NCBI GenBank assembly: GCA_017743375.1
Contig: JAGHYX010000010.1
Span: forward strand, 1-33,765
Source: Chloroflexota bacterium
GTDB taxonomy: Bacteria; Chloroflexota; Anaerolineae; J036; Brachytrichaceae
DNA length: 33,765 bases
Direction of reading: 5' to 3'
Under the pieces are notes generated by a model. It had not been told where the DNA came from and ran no database searches. It saw only the letters and a list, made by a program, of their open reading frames with translations. This document shows, one piece after another, positions 23,315 to 32,079 of this stretch (position 1 is its first letter; each line of letters starts with the position of its first letter). The position numbers and the translations under genes were made by a program.

Positions 23315-23935
23315 ATGACCAGGATGAATCACGACCACGCTTTCACACTTGGCGAGCCGGCCTGGGAGGTCGCGCTGTGCTTCCCCGTCCAGGGCGCCTG
23401 GTCGGAGGAAGAATATCTGGCGCTGGACGCCAAACGCCTGGTCGAGTTCGACAACGGCTATATCGAGGTTCTGCCGACCCCGTCGCGGTCACACCAACTG
23501 ATCGCACTCCTGTTCGTAAGGTTGCTCGAGGCGTTCCTCCAGCGCGCCTTTCCAGGCGCGCTCGTGATGATCGCGCCCCATCCGGTCAAGCTCTGGGCCG
23601 GCAAGTTCCACGAACCCGACGTGTTTGTGTTGCTGCCTGAGCACATTCATCGCTCGGGTGAGGCATACTGTGAGCAGCCTGACTTGGTGGTTGAGATCGT
23701 CTCCCCGGATCATCGCGCGCACGACTGGGAGGTCAAGCGCCGCGAATACGCCCAGGCCGGCATCCAGGAATACTGGATCGTGGACCCACAAGCGAAGACC
23801 GTGACCGTGCTGACGCTGGCGGGCGCATCGTATCGCGTCCATGGCGAATATAGCAACGGCATGACTGCTGAATCAGCCCTGCTGACGGGCTTCCAAGTGA
23901 ACGTGGACGACATCTGGCGCGCTGCGCGCATTTGA
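23315..23935 (+). CDS. Uma2 family (DUF820) PD-(D/E)xK endonuclease-like protein, copy 1
   Basis: From ATG 23315 (ATG 23324 is also possible; the TTG at 23303 is less likely) the product has 206 residues. The fold signature is complete. EPDVFVLLPEH carries D102, PDLVVEIVSP carries E127, and KRREYAQAGIQEYWIVDP carries the basic helix with K141. Such residues fit a restriction-endonuclease-like active site. The family is very abundant in Chloroflexota and cyanobacteria, and its biological role is poorly known. It lies 19 bases after the second permease gene in the same direction and is closely related to the next gene, so local duplication is likely. Confidence 0.88.
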   Translation: MTRMNHDHAFTLGEPAWEVALCFPVQGAWSEEEYLALDAKRLVEFDNGYIEVLPTPSRSHQLIALLFVRLLEAFLQRAFPGALVMIAPHPVKLWAGKFHEPDVFVLLPEHIHRSGEAYCEQPDLVVEIVSPDHRAHDWEVKRREYAQAGIQEYWIVDPQAKTVTVLTLAGASYRVHGEYSNGMTAESALLTGFQVNVDDIWRAARI

Positions 23936-24044
23936 GATAAGATGAATGTCCAGTTGCCCGAGAGAGTGTGAGCGCCGCTCCTGTAAACGGGAGCAGGCTG
24001 TCCTCCTAAGCAGGCGAGGCAGCGCAAAGATGTAGAGACAAGAG

Positions 24045-24863
24045 ATGACGACGAAGGCAAGACTGAACGGCAGGTTAAGCTCAATCCGTCCAGCCCGGAC
24101 GTCGGCATACCCCGTGGCTGGCGCGAAGGCCAGGCACAATGGCAAATCAAGCGCGATCCGCCCAGTTTGGACATCGGCGTATGCGCCAACCAGCACGAAA
24201 GCGAAGCCAAATGGCAAGTCAGGCTCGGCGCTCGGAGAGCCGGTTTGGGAGGTCGCGCGCTTGTTCCCCGCGCAGGGCGAGTGGACGGAGGAGCACTACT
24301 TTTCTTTGCCGGACAACGCGCGGGTCGAACTTGTAGAAGGCCGGCTGGAGTGGTTGCCGATGCCGACGACGAGCCATCAGCGCATCGTGGCTTTTCTCTA
24401 CGGCCTCTTGCTGGCCTTCGTCAATCGCCATTATCCGGGCGCTGAGGTGTTGTTTGCCTCGCTGCCGATCCGGTTGGGGCCGAAGACCTTGCGCGAGCCG
24501 GACATCCTGCTCGTGCTGCCGGAGCACCGCGATCGCATCCACGAGCAATACTGGGATCCGCCCGACCTGGTGATGGAGATCGTCTCCGCAAAGAATCGCG
24601 CCGCCGACATCCGCGACAAGCGCCGCGAATATGCCCAGGCCGGCATCCCCGAATACTGGATCGTGGACCCACAGACGAAGACTGTGACCGTGCTGACGCT
24701 GGCAGATAAGTCGTATCGCGTCCACGGTGAATACAAGAGCGGCGAAACCGCCGAATCCGTCCTGTTGAGCGGCTTCCGGGTGGACGTGGATGACATCTGG
24801 CGCGCCGCCGGCAGCGCCGCGCCGACAGCGCGACCATCGCAGCGCAAGGGCGAGAAGATATAA
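24045..24863 (+). CDS. Uma2 family (DUF820) PD-(D/E)xK endonuclease-like protein, copy 2, with repeat extension
   Basis: This 272-residue paralogue of the preceding protein keeps the full signature: REPDILLVLPEH, PDLVMEIVSAKN and KRREYAQAGIPEYWIVDP. Its C-terminal third is nearly identical to that of copy 1. It differs by a basic N-terminal extension of about 60 residues made of a 24-residue unit repeated about two and a half times (KARLNGRLSSIRP..TSAY, KARHNGKSSAIRP..TSAY, KAKPNGKSGS). An alternative start further inside would remove the repeats, but no good ribosome binding site marks one. The ATPase gene follows after 14 bases. Function of the extension is unknown; a nucleic-acid-binding tail is possible. 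Confidence 0.85.
   Translation: MTTKARLNGRLSSIRPARTSAYPVAGAKARHNGKSSAIRPVWTSAYAPTSTKAKPNGKSGSALGEPVWEVARLFPAQGEWTEEHYFSLPDNARVELVEGRLEWLPMPTTSHQRIVAFLYGLLLAFVNRHYPGAEVLFASLPIRLGPKTLREPDILLVLPEHRDRIHEQYWDPPDLVMEIVSAKNRAADIRDKRREYAQAGIPEYWIVDPQTKTVTVLTLADKSYRVHGEYKSGETAESVLLSGFRVDVDDIWRAAGSAAPTARPSQRKGEKI
24054..24230 (+). repeat. 72-bp tandem repeat, about 2.5 imperfect units
   Basis: Units begin near 24054, 24126 and 24198. Each starts with an AAGGC/AAGCG-type Lys-Ala codon pair followed by the AATGGCAA-like core. The period of 72 bases preserves the reading frame of the second Uma2 gene. Confidence 0.65.
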
Positions 24864-24877
24864 CGCGAGGGATCGGG

Positions 24878-25909
<1,032 letters not shown>

Positions 25910-25930
25910 ACCCACCCGATGTGAAGACTG

Positions 25931-26968
25931 ATGAGCGGAGATAACCACAAAGACGAAGCGCTGCTGGTCGTCCAGGACCTGAAGAAATACTTTCCTATCC
26001 GCGGCGGCATCCTCCAACGCACGGTCGCCCAGGTCAAGGCCGTGGACGGCGTGTCGTTCACCATCAAGAAAGGAGAGACGCTCGGCTTGGTGGGCGAATC
26101 CGGCTGCGGCAAGACCACCGTGGGCCGCACCATCCTGCGCCTGACGCCGGCTACCGGCGGCAGGGTGCTCTTCGAGGGCCAGGACGTGTTCAAGCTGAAC
26201 GGCAGCCAACTCAAAGCGCTGCGTCGCGATATGCAAATCATCTTCCAGGACCCTTATTCCTCGCTCGACCCGCGCATGCCGATCGGCGAGAGCGTGGGCG
26301 AGGGCCTGCTGGTGCATGGCATGCGCGACGCCAAGAAGCGCAACGAGATTGTGATCGAGATGCTGCGCAAGGTGGGGCTGGAGGATTACCATGCCCGTCG
26401 CTACCCGCACGAGTTCTCCGGTGGTCAACGCCAGCGCATCGGCATCGCCCGCGCCCTGGCGCTGCGCCCCAAGTTCATCGTCTGCGATGAGCCGGTCTCG
26501 GCGCTGGATGTCTCCATCCAGTCGCAGGTGCTCAACCTCCTCAAAGACCTGCAGGCCGAGTTCGGGCTGACCTACCTCTTTATCGCGCACAACTTAAGCG
26601 TGGTGGAGCACATCAGCGACCGAGTGGGCGTGATGTACCTGGGCAAGCTGGTCGAGCTGACCGACCGCGAGACGCTCTTTCGCGAGCCGCTCCACCCTTA
26701 CACCAAAGCCCTGCTCTCGGCCATCCCGATCCCCGATCCAACCGTCAAGCGCGAGCGGATCATCCTGCAAGGCGACGTGCCCTCGCCGGTGAACCCGCCT
26801 CCGGGCTGTCGCTTCCACACCCGCTGTCCGTTCGCTGTGGACATCTGCAAATCGGTCGAGCCGCCTTTAGAAGAGCTGAAGCCCGGCCACTTGGTGGCCT
26901 GCCATGTGGCCAAGGAGCAGGTTGCGCAGCAGAAGCACGCGACGCACACAGCGCAAGCGACCTCCTAG
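25931..26968 (+). CDS. Peptide/nickel-type ABC transporter ATP-binding protein (DppF/OppF family)
   Basis: The 345-residue product is the second ATPase. The N-terminal [21 protein letters not shown] is typical of OppF/DppF. Walker A is GESGCGKT (55-62), the Q-loop lies in [13 protein letters not shown], the signature is SGGQRQR and Walker B is [12 protein letters not shown]. The family's C-terminal cysteine motif appears as [17 protein letters not shown]. It pairs with the preceding ATPase to drive import of the ligand captured by the binding protein. It ends 15 bases before the epimerase gene, which may still be cotranscribed although its function differs. Confidence 0.95.
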   Translation: MSGDNHKDEALLVVQDLKKYFPIRGGILQRTVAQVKAVDGVSFTIKKGETLGLVGESGCGKTTVGRTILRLTPATGGRVLFEGQDVFKLNGSQLKALRRDMQIIFQDPYSSLDPRMPIGESVGEGLLVHGMRDAKKRNEIVIEMLRKVGLEDYHARRYPHEFSGGQRQRIGIARALALRPKFIVCDEPVSALDVSIQSQVLNLLKDLQAEFGLTYLFIAHNLSVVEHISDRVGVMYLGKLVELTDRETLFREPLHPYTKALLSAIPIPDPTVKRERIILQGDVPSPVNPPPGCRFHTRCPFAVDICKSVEPPLEELKPGHLVACHVAKEQVAQQKHATHTAQATS

Positions 26969-26983
26969 CCGGCTGCTCACGCC

Positions 26984-28105
26984 ATGTTGACCGTCCTCGC
27001 CGTCCTGGGCACGCGCCCGGAGGTGATCAAGCTGGCGCCGGTGGTCCAGGAGTTGCGGCGATACCCGGAGCGCGTCCGCGCATACGTGTGCGCCACTGGC
27101 CAACATCGGGAGCTGCTCGATTCAGCCCTGCGGGCCTTTGACCTTCAGCCCGACTTCGATTTGCAGCTCATGCAGCCAGATCAATCGCTGAGCGCGCTCA
27201 CCGCGCGCATTTTGGGCGCGCTGGACGAGGTGTTCGACGCTGTGCGCCCGGATTGGGTGTTGGTGCAAGGTGATACCACAACAGTGATGGCGGCCAGCCT
27301 GGCAGCGTTCTACCGGCGCATCCGCATCGGCCACGTCGAGGCCGGCCTGCGCAGCGGCGACAAATATCGGCCATTTCCAGAAGAGGTCAACCGACGGATC
27401 GCCGATGTGCTGGCCGACCTGTTTTTTGCGCCCACGCCGGCTGCGCGCGAAACGCTGTTGCGCGAGGGCGCGCCGCCGGATGATGTGCTCGTCACCGGCA
27501 ACACGGTGATAGATGCCCTGCTCAGCGTCGCACAGCGGATCAATGGTCGCGCGTTGCTGGCACGCATCCCCGGCCTGACGCTCGACGAGCGCAAACGCCT
27601 GATCCTGGTCACCTCGCACCGCCGCGAGAGCTTCGGCGCGCCCTTTGCCGAGACCTGCCGCGCCCTGCGGACGCTGGCCGAGCGCTATCACGATGAGATA
27701 CAGATCGTGTATCCCCTTCACTACAACCCAAACATCTGGGGGCCGGCGCGCGCCCTGCTGGGGGACGCCCCCAACATCGCGCTGATCGAGCCAGTGGACT
27801 ATGAAACAATGGTCGCGCTGATGCAGCGCGCCCACTTTATCCTCACCGACTCCGGCGGGATTCAGGAAGAAGCGCCGAGCCTCCACAAGCCAGTGCTTGT
27901 GCTGCGCGAGGTGACCGAACGTCAAGAGGTCGTGGCGCTGGGCGCAGCGAAGCTCGTCGGCACCGACCACGACCGCATCGTGGCCGAGGCCAGCCGGCTG
28001 ATGGAAGACCCAGCCGCCTATCAGCACATGGCTTCGGTCCCTAACCCGTATGGCGACGGCCGAGCAAGCCAGCGCATCGTCGCCGCGCTCCTCGCGCGCG
28101 CGTGA
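26984..28105 (+). CDS. wecB: UDP-N-acetylglucosamine 2-epimerase (non-hydrolysing)
   Basis: The 373-residue product interconverts UDP-GlcNAc and UDP-ManNAc for cell-envelope glycans. It begins with LAVLGTRPEVIKLAPV, followed by TGQHRELLD, VQGDTTTVMAA and GHVEAGLRSGD, then PFPEEVNRRIADVLAD. The C-terminal domain has LVTSHRRESFG and LTDSGGIQEEAPSLHKPVLVLREVTERQE, which contact UDP and the allosteric site. Length is normal for the bacterial enzyme. It follows the ABC operon in the same direction with 15 bases between. The neighbourhood shows no other ManNAc pathway gene; the O-antigen-ligase-like gene at the other end of the window is too distant to be linked. Confidence 0.94.
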   Translation: MLTVLAVLGTRPEVIKLAPVVQELRRYPERVRAYVCATGQHRELLDSALRAFDLQPDFDLQLMQPDQSLSALTARILGALDEVFDAVRPDWVLVQGDTTTVMAASLAAFYRRIRIGHVEAGLRSGDKYRPFPEEVNRRIADVLADLFFAPTPAARETLLREGAPPDDVLVTGNTVIDALLSVAQRINGRALLARIPGLTLDERKRLILVTSHRRESFGAPFAETCRALRTLAERYHDEIQIVYPLHYNPNIWGPARALLGDAPNIALIEPVDYETMVALMQRAHFILTDSGGIQEEAPSLHKPVLVLREVTERQEVVALGAAKLVGTDHDRIVAEASRLMEDPAAYQHMASVPNPYGDGRASQRIVAALLARA

Positions 28106-28107
28106 TG

Positions 28108-28205
28108 CCGTATGCGCAATACGCAACACGAAATACGAAATACGGAATACGGAATACGTATTGCGTATCGCGTATTACGTATTGTGTATTCCGTATTCCG
28201 TAGTG
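28108..28205. repeat. AATACG short-sequence repeat forming a large hairpin
   Basis: The intergenic space after wecB consists of degenerate repeats of a six- to eight-base unit (AATACG, AATACGG, AATACGA). In the second half they invert to CGTATT-type units. A perfect 17-bp stem joins 28141-28157 to 28186-28202, leaving a 28-base loop that can itself pair in several registers; AATACGTATT at 28153-28162 is palindromic. It contains no spacers and is not a CRISPR. It may end wecB transcription or be a mobile extragenic repeat. Confidence 0.75.
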
Positions 28206-28220
28206 CATAGTGTGTAGCGC

Positions 28221-29051
28221 ATGATGCAAGTCGGGATTGACTTCGGATTGACCAACACTGACGTGGTGGTGATGGCCGATGGGGCGGTTGTCCAATCGGC
28301 CACGCTGCCCAGCGAGCGACCGGTTACGCCGGCGCACCTGACGCGCGCGCTGACCACGCTGGGACGCTCGGTGAGCGATTTCACACGACTCTGCGTGACC
28401 GGCGGCCAACATCGCCAGTTGCCTGACGACATCGCAGGCGTGACAGTCGCTAAAGCTGATGAAATCGCATCCATCGGCCTGGGCGGGCTGTATCTGGCGC
28501 GCCGGCAGGAACCTGCGCTGAAGGAAGCGCTGATCGTCAGCGCGGGATCGGGCACAGCAATGGTCGCTGCGCGCGGCGACCGCGCCTACCACGTCACCGG
28601 CAGCGCCGTGGGCGGCGGCACGTTGCTCGGCCTGTGTCGGCTGCTGATCGACTCGGCTGACCCAGCCGAAGTCAACCGATTGGCCCTGGCCGGCGACCCC
28701 AACAAGGTGGATATTACGCTGATCGAGGCAATCGGCGGGGCGATCGGTCGCCTACCGGCAGATACCAGCGCGGTGAACTTCGGCAAACCCGCGAGGCGCG
28801 AGTGGGCTGGCGCTGCGCGTGAGGACCTGGCTGCCGCAGCTGCTGTGCTGGTCGGCCAAGTGATCGCCGTGATCGCCATCAACGCCGCGCGCGCCGAGCA
28901 GCTTGCGCCAATTGTCATGGTTGGCCACCTGATGGACTTGTCTTGCGTCCGCCGCGTCGTTGAGACGGTGGCTGGCTACTACGGGGCGCAGGTCATGATC
29001 CCGCCGACGCCTGGCCTGGCCACAGCGATCGGTGCCGTGATGGCGAGCTAG
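28221..29051 (+). CDS. Type II pantothenate kinase-like ASKHA protein
   Basis: The 276-residue product has the actin-like ATPase fold of type II pantothenate kinases (CoaW), which phosphorylate pantothenate as the first step of CoA synthesis. The phosphate-1 loop is VGIDFGLTNTDVVV at residues 4-17. Further landmarks are LCVTGGQHRQL, the SAGSGTAMV loop and GSAVGGGTLLGLCRLL, close to the VGGGT motif of that family. Length agrees with the bacterial enzyme (about 270). Two consecutive ATGs (28221, 28224) are possible starts, directly after the hairpin repeat. Its stop codon interlocks with that of the opposing sugar kinase. A related BadF-type kinase of other specificity remains possible. Confidence 0.75.
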   Translation: MMQVGIDFGLTNTDVVVMADGAVVQSATLPSERPVTPAHLTRALTTLGRSVSDFTRLCVTGGQHRQLPDDIAGVTVAKADEIASIGLGGLYLARRQEPALKEALIVSAGSGTAMVAARGDRAYHVTGSAVGGGTLLGLCRLLIDSADPAEVNRLALAGDPNKVDITLIEAIGGAIGRLPADTSAVNFGKPARREWAGAAREDLAAAAAVLVGQVIAVIAINAARAEQLAPIVMVGHLMDLSCVRRVVETVAGYYGAQVMIPPTPGLATAIGAVMAS

Positions 29052-30034
29052 CGCAGGCTGGCCTGCCCGTCGCCGGCGATGAGCTGCTCCACTTCGGCGC
29101 GGCTGAAGAGCGCCAGGTCGCCGGGCAGGGTGAGCTTGAGGGCGCTGAGGGCATGGCCGTAGCGCAGCGCATCGGCCAGCGATTTGCCCCAGCGACGCGC
29201 GGCCATGAAACCGGCAGCGAAGGCATCGCCCGCCCCGATGCGATCGACCACCTGGCTGACTTGGAAGGGCTGCGGCACAGCGACCTGCTCGTCCTCAGCG
29301 TGCGCCACTGCGCCGGCTTCACCCAGCGTCATCACCAGCGTCTGGCAGCCGAACCGCGCGCGCAGCGCAGCGGCGGCTTCGCCGGCGTCCGCCGGCGCGC
29401 CAAACAGGGCCTGCCCATCGCGATGGGCGATAAACACATAGTGGCAAAGCGGCAAAAGGGGCAACAGCGCCTGGGCTGCCTCGCTCGGCGACCAAAGCAG
29501 CGCGCGATAGTTCACGTCAAATGAGACGGTTAGCCCGCGCTCGCGCGCAAAGCGCAGCACGTCGGCGGCCATCGCCCGGCAACTGGGGCTGAGTGCCGGC
29601 GTGATGCCGGTGAGGTGCAGCCAGGCCGCCTGCGCGATGCGCGCGAAGTCCACGTCGGCGCTGGACATGCGGCTGGCGGCCGAGCCGGCGCGGTCGTAGA
29701 TCACGCGGTTGGGGCGCGGCGGCGGGCCAAGCTCGACGAAATATAGGCCCAGCCGCTCGCCGGGCGCGAAGCGCACCCCGCCAGTATCCACGCCGTGGGC
29801 GGCAATCGCTGCGGCCAGCCGGCGACCCAGCGGGGTGTCGGGCAGGCGCGAGAGCCAGGCCGTCCGAAAGCCGAGCTGGGCCAGGTTGATCGCTACATTC
29901 GACTCCGCCCCGCCCACCTGAATATCGAAGACGCCGGCCTGGGCGATTTTTTGATAGGCCGGCGGCGAGAGGCGCAGCATCGCCTCGCCCAGGGTGATGA
30001 AGTCGTATTGGTCCGACATAGCTGTATTAGACAT
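29048..30034 (-). CDS. PfkB family sugar kinase (2-dehydro-3-deoxygluconate kinase-like)
   Basis: From ATG 30034 the product has 328 residues; ATG 30019 (MSDQYDFITLGE) is an equally good start, five residues shorter. The ribokinase fold is evident. The N-terminal FITLGEAMLRLSP is followed by the GGAESNVAINLAQLG substrate region and a GPPPRPNRVIYDRAGSA stretch seen in KDG kinases. The C-terminal DRIGAGDAFAAGF carries the GAGD anion hole and the catalytic aspartate. KDG kinase makes KDPG in Entner-Doudoroff-type or uronate pathways. Fructokinase-like specificity cannot be excluded. The frame extends upstream to 30091, but that part reads as non-protein sequence. No other sugar-acid gene is adjacent. 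Confidence 0.85.
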   Translation of the reverse strand: MSNTAMSDQYDFITLGEAMLRLSPPAYQKIAQAGVFDIQVGGAESNVAINLAQLGFRTAWLSRLPDTPLGRRLAAAIAAHGVDTGGVRFAPGERLGLYFVELGPPPRPNRVIYDRAGSAASRMSSADVDFARIAQAAWLHLTGITPALSPSCRAMAADVLRFARERGLTVSFDVNYRALLWSPSEAAQALLPLLPLCHYVFIAHRDGQALFGAPADAGEAAAALRARFGCQTLVMTLGEAGAVAHAEDEQVAVPQPFQVSQVVDRIGAGDAFAAGFMAARRWGKSLADALRYGHALSALKLTLPGDLALFSRAEVEQLIAGDGQASLR

Positions 30035-30285
30035 GTATCGTCCTGAGTGCGGCGCTTCAGTTGAAAGTGCGCTGACGTTCCTTCTGCGCAATGAGGAAAG
30101 CTCGCGCCTCGCTCAGACTGCACCTCCAAAGTCCCCCTGGGCGTTACTCGACGCGATGGACAAATTCGGGACGATCTCCAGAAGTTGAGCGACACACCGG
30201 CAAAGCTGCTGGCCGGGAGGATAGCCCACCTCTATCGGCGAACACGCTCAGTGCGTTTTTTGCCAACTTGCGCTACGATCAGGGC
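30035..30285. other. Divergent intergenic region between the sugar kinase and the propeller gene
   Basis: I see no gene in these 251 bases; the open frames here are N-terminal overextensions of the flanking genes. A TACGAT hexamer at 30274-30279, six bases before ATG 30286, is a possible -10 for the propeller gene. No clear promoter for the sugar kinase is evident. Confidence 0.45.
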
Positions 30286-31572
30286 ATGACGCAGGGCGTA
30301 AACCGAATCGTGTTCATCAACCCCGACGGCGAATTAGAGACGATCTCACCGGACGGCTCAGGACGGCGGCGGCTCACTTCTGGGGGGTTGATCTTCCAAT
30401 TTCCCGCCTGGTCGCCAAATAGCCGCTACATCGCTGCCCTGGGCCTATCCTCGACCCACGCCGGTGTCTTCCTCGTTGAGGATGCTCCCGACGCGCTATC
30501 CCGTTCGCCACAGCCCATCTACGAAAGCAACCGTAACATCCCAATATATGCCTATTGGTCGCCCGATGGACAACACATTAGCTTCATCACCAATCGCTTG
30601 GCGGAGAATGCGTTGGGGTTACACGTGGTCTCGCTCAATGACACGCTGTTGAACGGACCGACTGACATCGTGGGCGACAACCCGATCGCCGTGGGTCAGC
30701 CGTGTTTCTGGGATTGGAGCGCCGATGGCCGGCGCATCCTGCTGCACATTGGTTCGACCAACGAAGATGACGCCCAGCTCAAGTTCATCGATCCTTTTAA
30801 ACCACATCAGCGGCGCCGGAGCATCGCGCGCCCCGGCTTCTTCCAAGCACCGGGCATCGCCCGCAGCGGACAGTTCTGGGCATTTGGCCAGGTTGATCAA
30901 GCCGGCAAGCTCCAACTGGTCGTCGATGGACACGATGTGCCCAGCCGACTGGTCATCCCCCACCAGGGGTTGGCCGCGATGAGCTGGAGCCCGACGAGCG
31001 CTCAACTGGCTTACATCAGCCCAACCGAGCCATTGCAGACGTATTACGGGCCGCTGCGTCTTCTAGATGTCTCCACGGCCAAAGTGCGCATGTTGGCCGA
31101 CGACGTGGTGATCGCGTTCTTCTGGTCGCCGGACGGGCGGTGGATAGCCTACTTCACCATCGCCAACGCCGCTGAATATTTGCACGAGCGCATCTTCCCC
31201 AATCCGGACATCGCTGCGCGCGCAGGTGGCTTCCTCATAGAGGATCCGTCATCAGAAAGCGCCGACGAGGGCGATGATGATCAAACCTCGCTCCTCAACC
31301 TGTGGGCGGTGGACGTCGAGAGCGGTGAGGCGCATCTGATCACGACGTTCATGCCGGCGAGGTCATTCGACAGTTTGCTCTTGCCCTTTTTCGATCAATA
31401 TGCGCTCAGCCACCGCATCTGGTCGCCGAACAGCGACGCCGTTGTGCTGCCGATAGCGGAGAGCGACGAAACAGCAGACATCGCCGGTATTTACATCGTG
31501 CCTATTGCACGGCGCTCTGGCCCGCCTAGGCGCATTGCCGAGGGAGCGATCGCGTTCTGGAGTCAGTGCTGA
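30286..31572 (+). CDS. TolB-like six-repeat beta-propeller protein
   Basis: The chosen start, ATG 30286, gives 428 residues. The open frame continues upstream to 30091, but that stretch is basic, unrelated in style and lies before a TACGAT hexamer. Six PD40-type repeats have the core W-S-P-(D/N)-(G/S): AWSPNSRYIA, YWSPDGQHIS, DWSADGRRIL, SWSPTSAQLA, FWSPDGRWIA and IWSPNSDAVV. Together with the N-terminal IVFINPDGELETISPDG they complete a propeller. No signal peptide is visible, unlike true TolB. A Ser/Glu/Asp-rich insert (SSESADEGDDD) lies before the last blades. It precedes a membrane-bound FHA gene by nine bases, so both may serve the same signalling or surface-sensing task. Confidence 0.8.
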   Translation: MTQGVNRIVFINPDGELETISPDGSGRRRLTSGGLIFQFPAWSPNSRYIAALGLSSTHAGVFLVEDAPDALSRSPQPIYESNRNIPIYAYWSPDGQHISFITNRLAENALGLHVVSLNDTLLNGPTDIVGDNPIAVGQPCFWDWSADGRRILLHIGSTNEDDAQLKFIDPFKPHQRRRSIARPGFFQAPGIARSGQFWAFGQVDQAGKLQLVVDGHDVPSRLVIPHQGLAAMSWSPTSAQLAYISPTEPLQTYYGPLRLLDVSTAKVRMLADDVVIAFFWSPDGRWIAYFTIANAAEYLHERIFPNPDIAARAGGFLIEDPSSESADEGDDDQTSLLNLWAVDVESGEAHLITTFMPARSFDSLLLPFFDQYALSHRIWSPNSDAVVLPIAESDETADIAGIYIVPIARRSGPPRRIAEGAIAFWSQC

Positions 31573-31581
31573 GCGGTCGCC

Positions 31582-32079
31582 ATGCCCTCCCCTCAGCCGA
31601 ACGGCGCTCTGGAGTATGGCTTGTTTGCCCTTCGCGTCCTCCTTGCTGTAGCGCTCTATGCCTTTCTGGCCGCCCTGTTGCGCGCGCTCCTGCGCGAACG
31701 GCCAGCCGAGATCCCCTCGCACGCTCCGACCGCCTGGCTCATGCCGACTGGGGACAGTATGCCGGTCAACGGCCACTGCTACGCCATCCGCTCAGGAGCC
31801 TGGATCGGCCGCGACCCGCAGTGCGCGATCTGCGTCAACGATGAATCCGTTGGCGAATGCCACGCCTGCATCACTTGGGACGAAGAAGCGCAAGCATGGT
31901 ATATCGAGGACGACTTGAGCGAGAGCGGGACGTTCGTCAACGGCCAGCGCATCTCTCGCGCGCCGCTCTCTGATGGCGACGTGATCCAGATAGGTCAATA
32001 TAAGCTTACCTTTTTGCTCCACCCGATCCAGTCGCCCTCTATATCGCCACCGGTCCTATCAGCCGTGCGTCGTCCGTAG
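31582..32079 (+). CDS. Membrane-anchored FHA domain protein with altered phosphothreonine pocket
   Basis: The 165-residue product has one membrane helix (about residues 13-35), a linker and a C-terminal FHA domain (about 68-145). FHA landmarks are WIGRDPQC (G76, R77), the S-R-x-H position and SGTFVNGQRI (N120, G121), then the final strand VIQIGQYKLTFLL. FHA domains bind phosphothreonine peptides, usually from Ser/Thr kinase partners. Here the S-R-x-H motif reads G91-E92-C93-H94: the histidine is kept, but the serine and arginine are lost. Binding may therefore be weak or independent of phosphorylation. It is next to the propeller gene, and its last 41 bases overlap the opposing isopentenyl phosphate kinase gene. 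Confidence 0.85.
   Translation: MPSPQPNGALEYGLFALRVLLAVALYAFLAALLRALLRERPAEIPSHAPTAWLMPTGDSMPVNGHCYAIRSGAWIGRDPQCAICVNDESVGECHACITWDEEAQAWYIEDDLSESGTFVNGQRISRAPLSDGDVIQIGQYKLTFLLHPIQSPSISPPVLSAVRRP

Noticed and set aside
27122-28129. 335-codon open frame on the minus strand
   Set aside because: It is antisense to the UDP-GlcNAc 2-epimerase gene, whose motifs are complete; the translation lacks any recognisable motif.
28108-28205. CRISPR array
   Set aside because: The units are only six to eight bases, degenerate and without spacers, and they invert half way. No cas genes are present.
28041-28592. Minus-strand ORF with repeating Y-x-I-R-N-T-Q-Y residues
   Set aside because: It is the direct translation of the AATACG repeat array and otherwise antisense to the pantothenate-kinase-like gene.
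30091-30285. N-terminal extension of the propeller protein
   Set aside because: The stretch is basic and unlike the rest. The downstream ATG 30286 has a -10-like hexamer and begins directly with the first blade strand.
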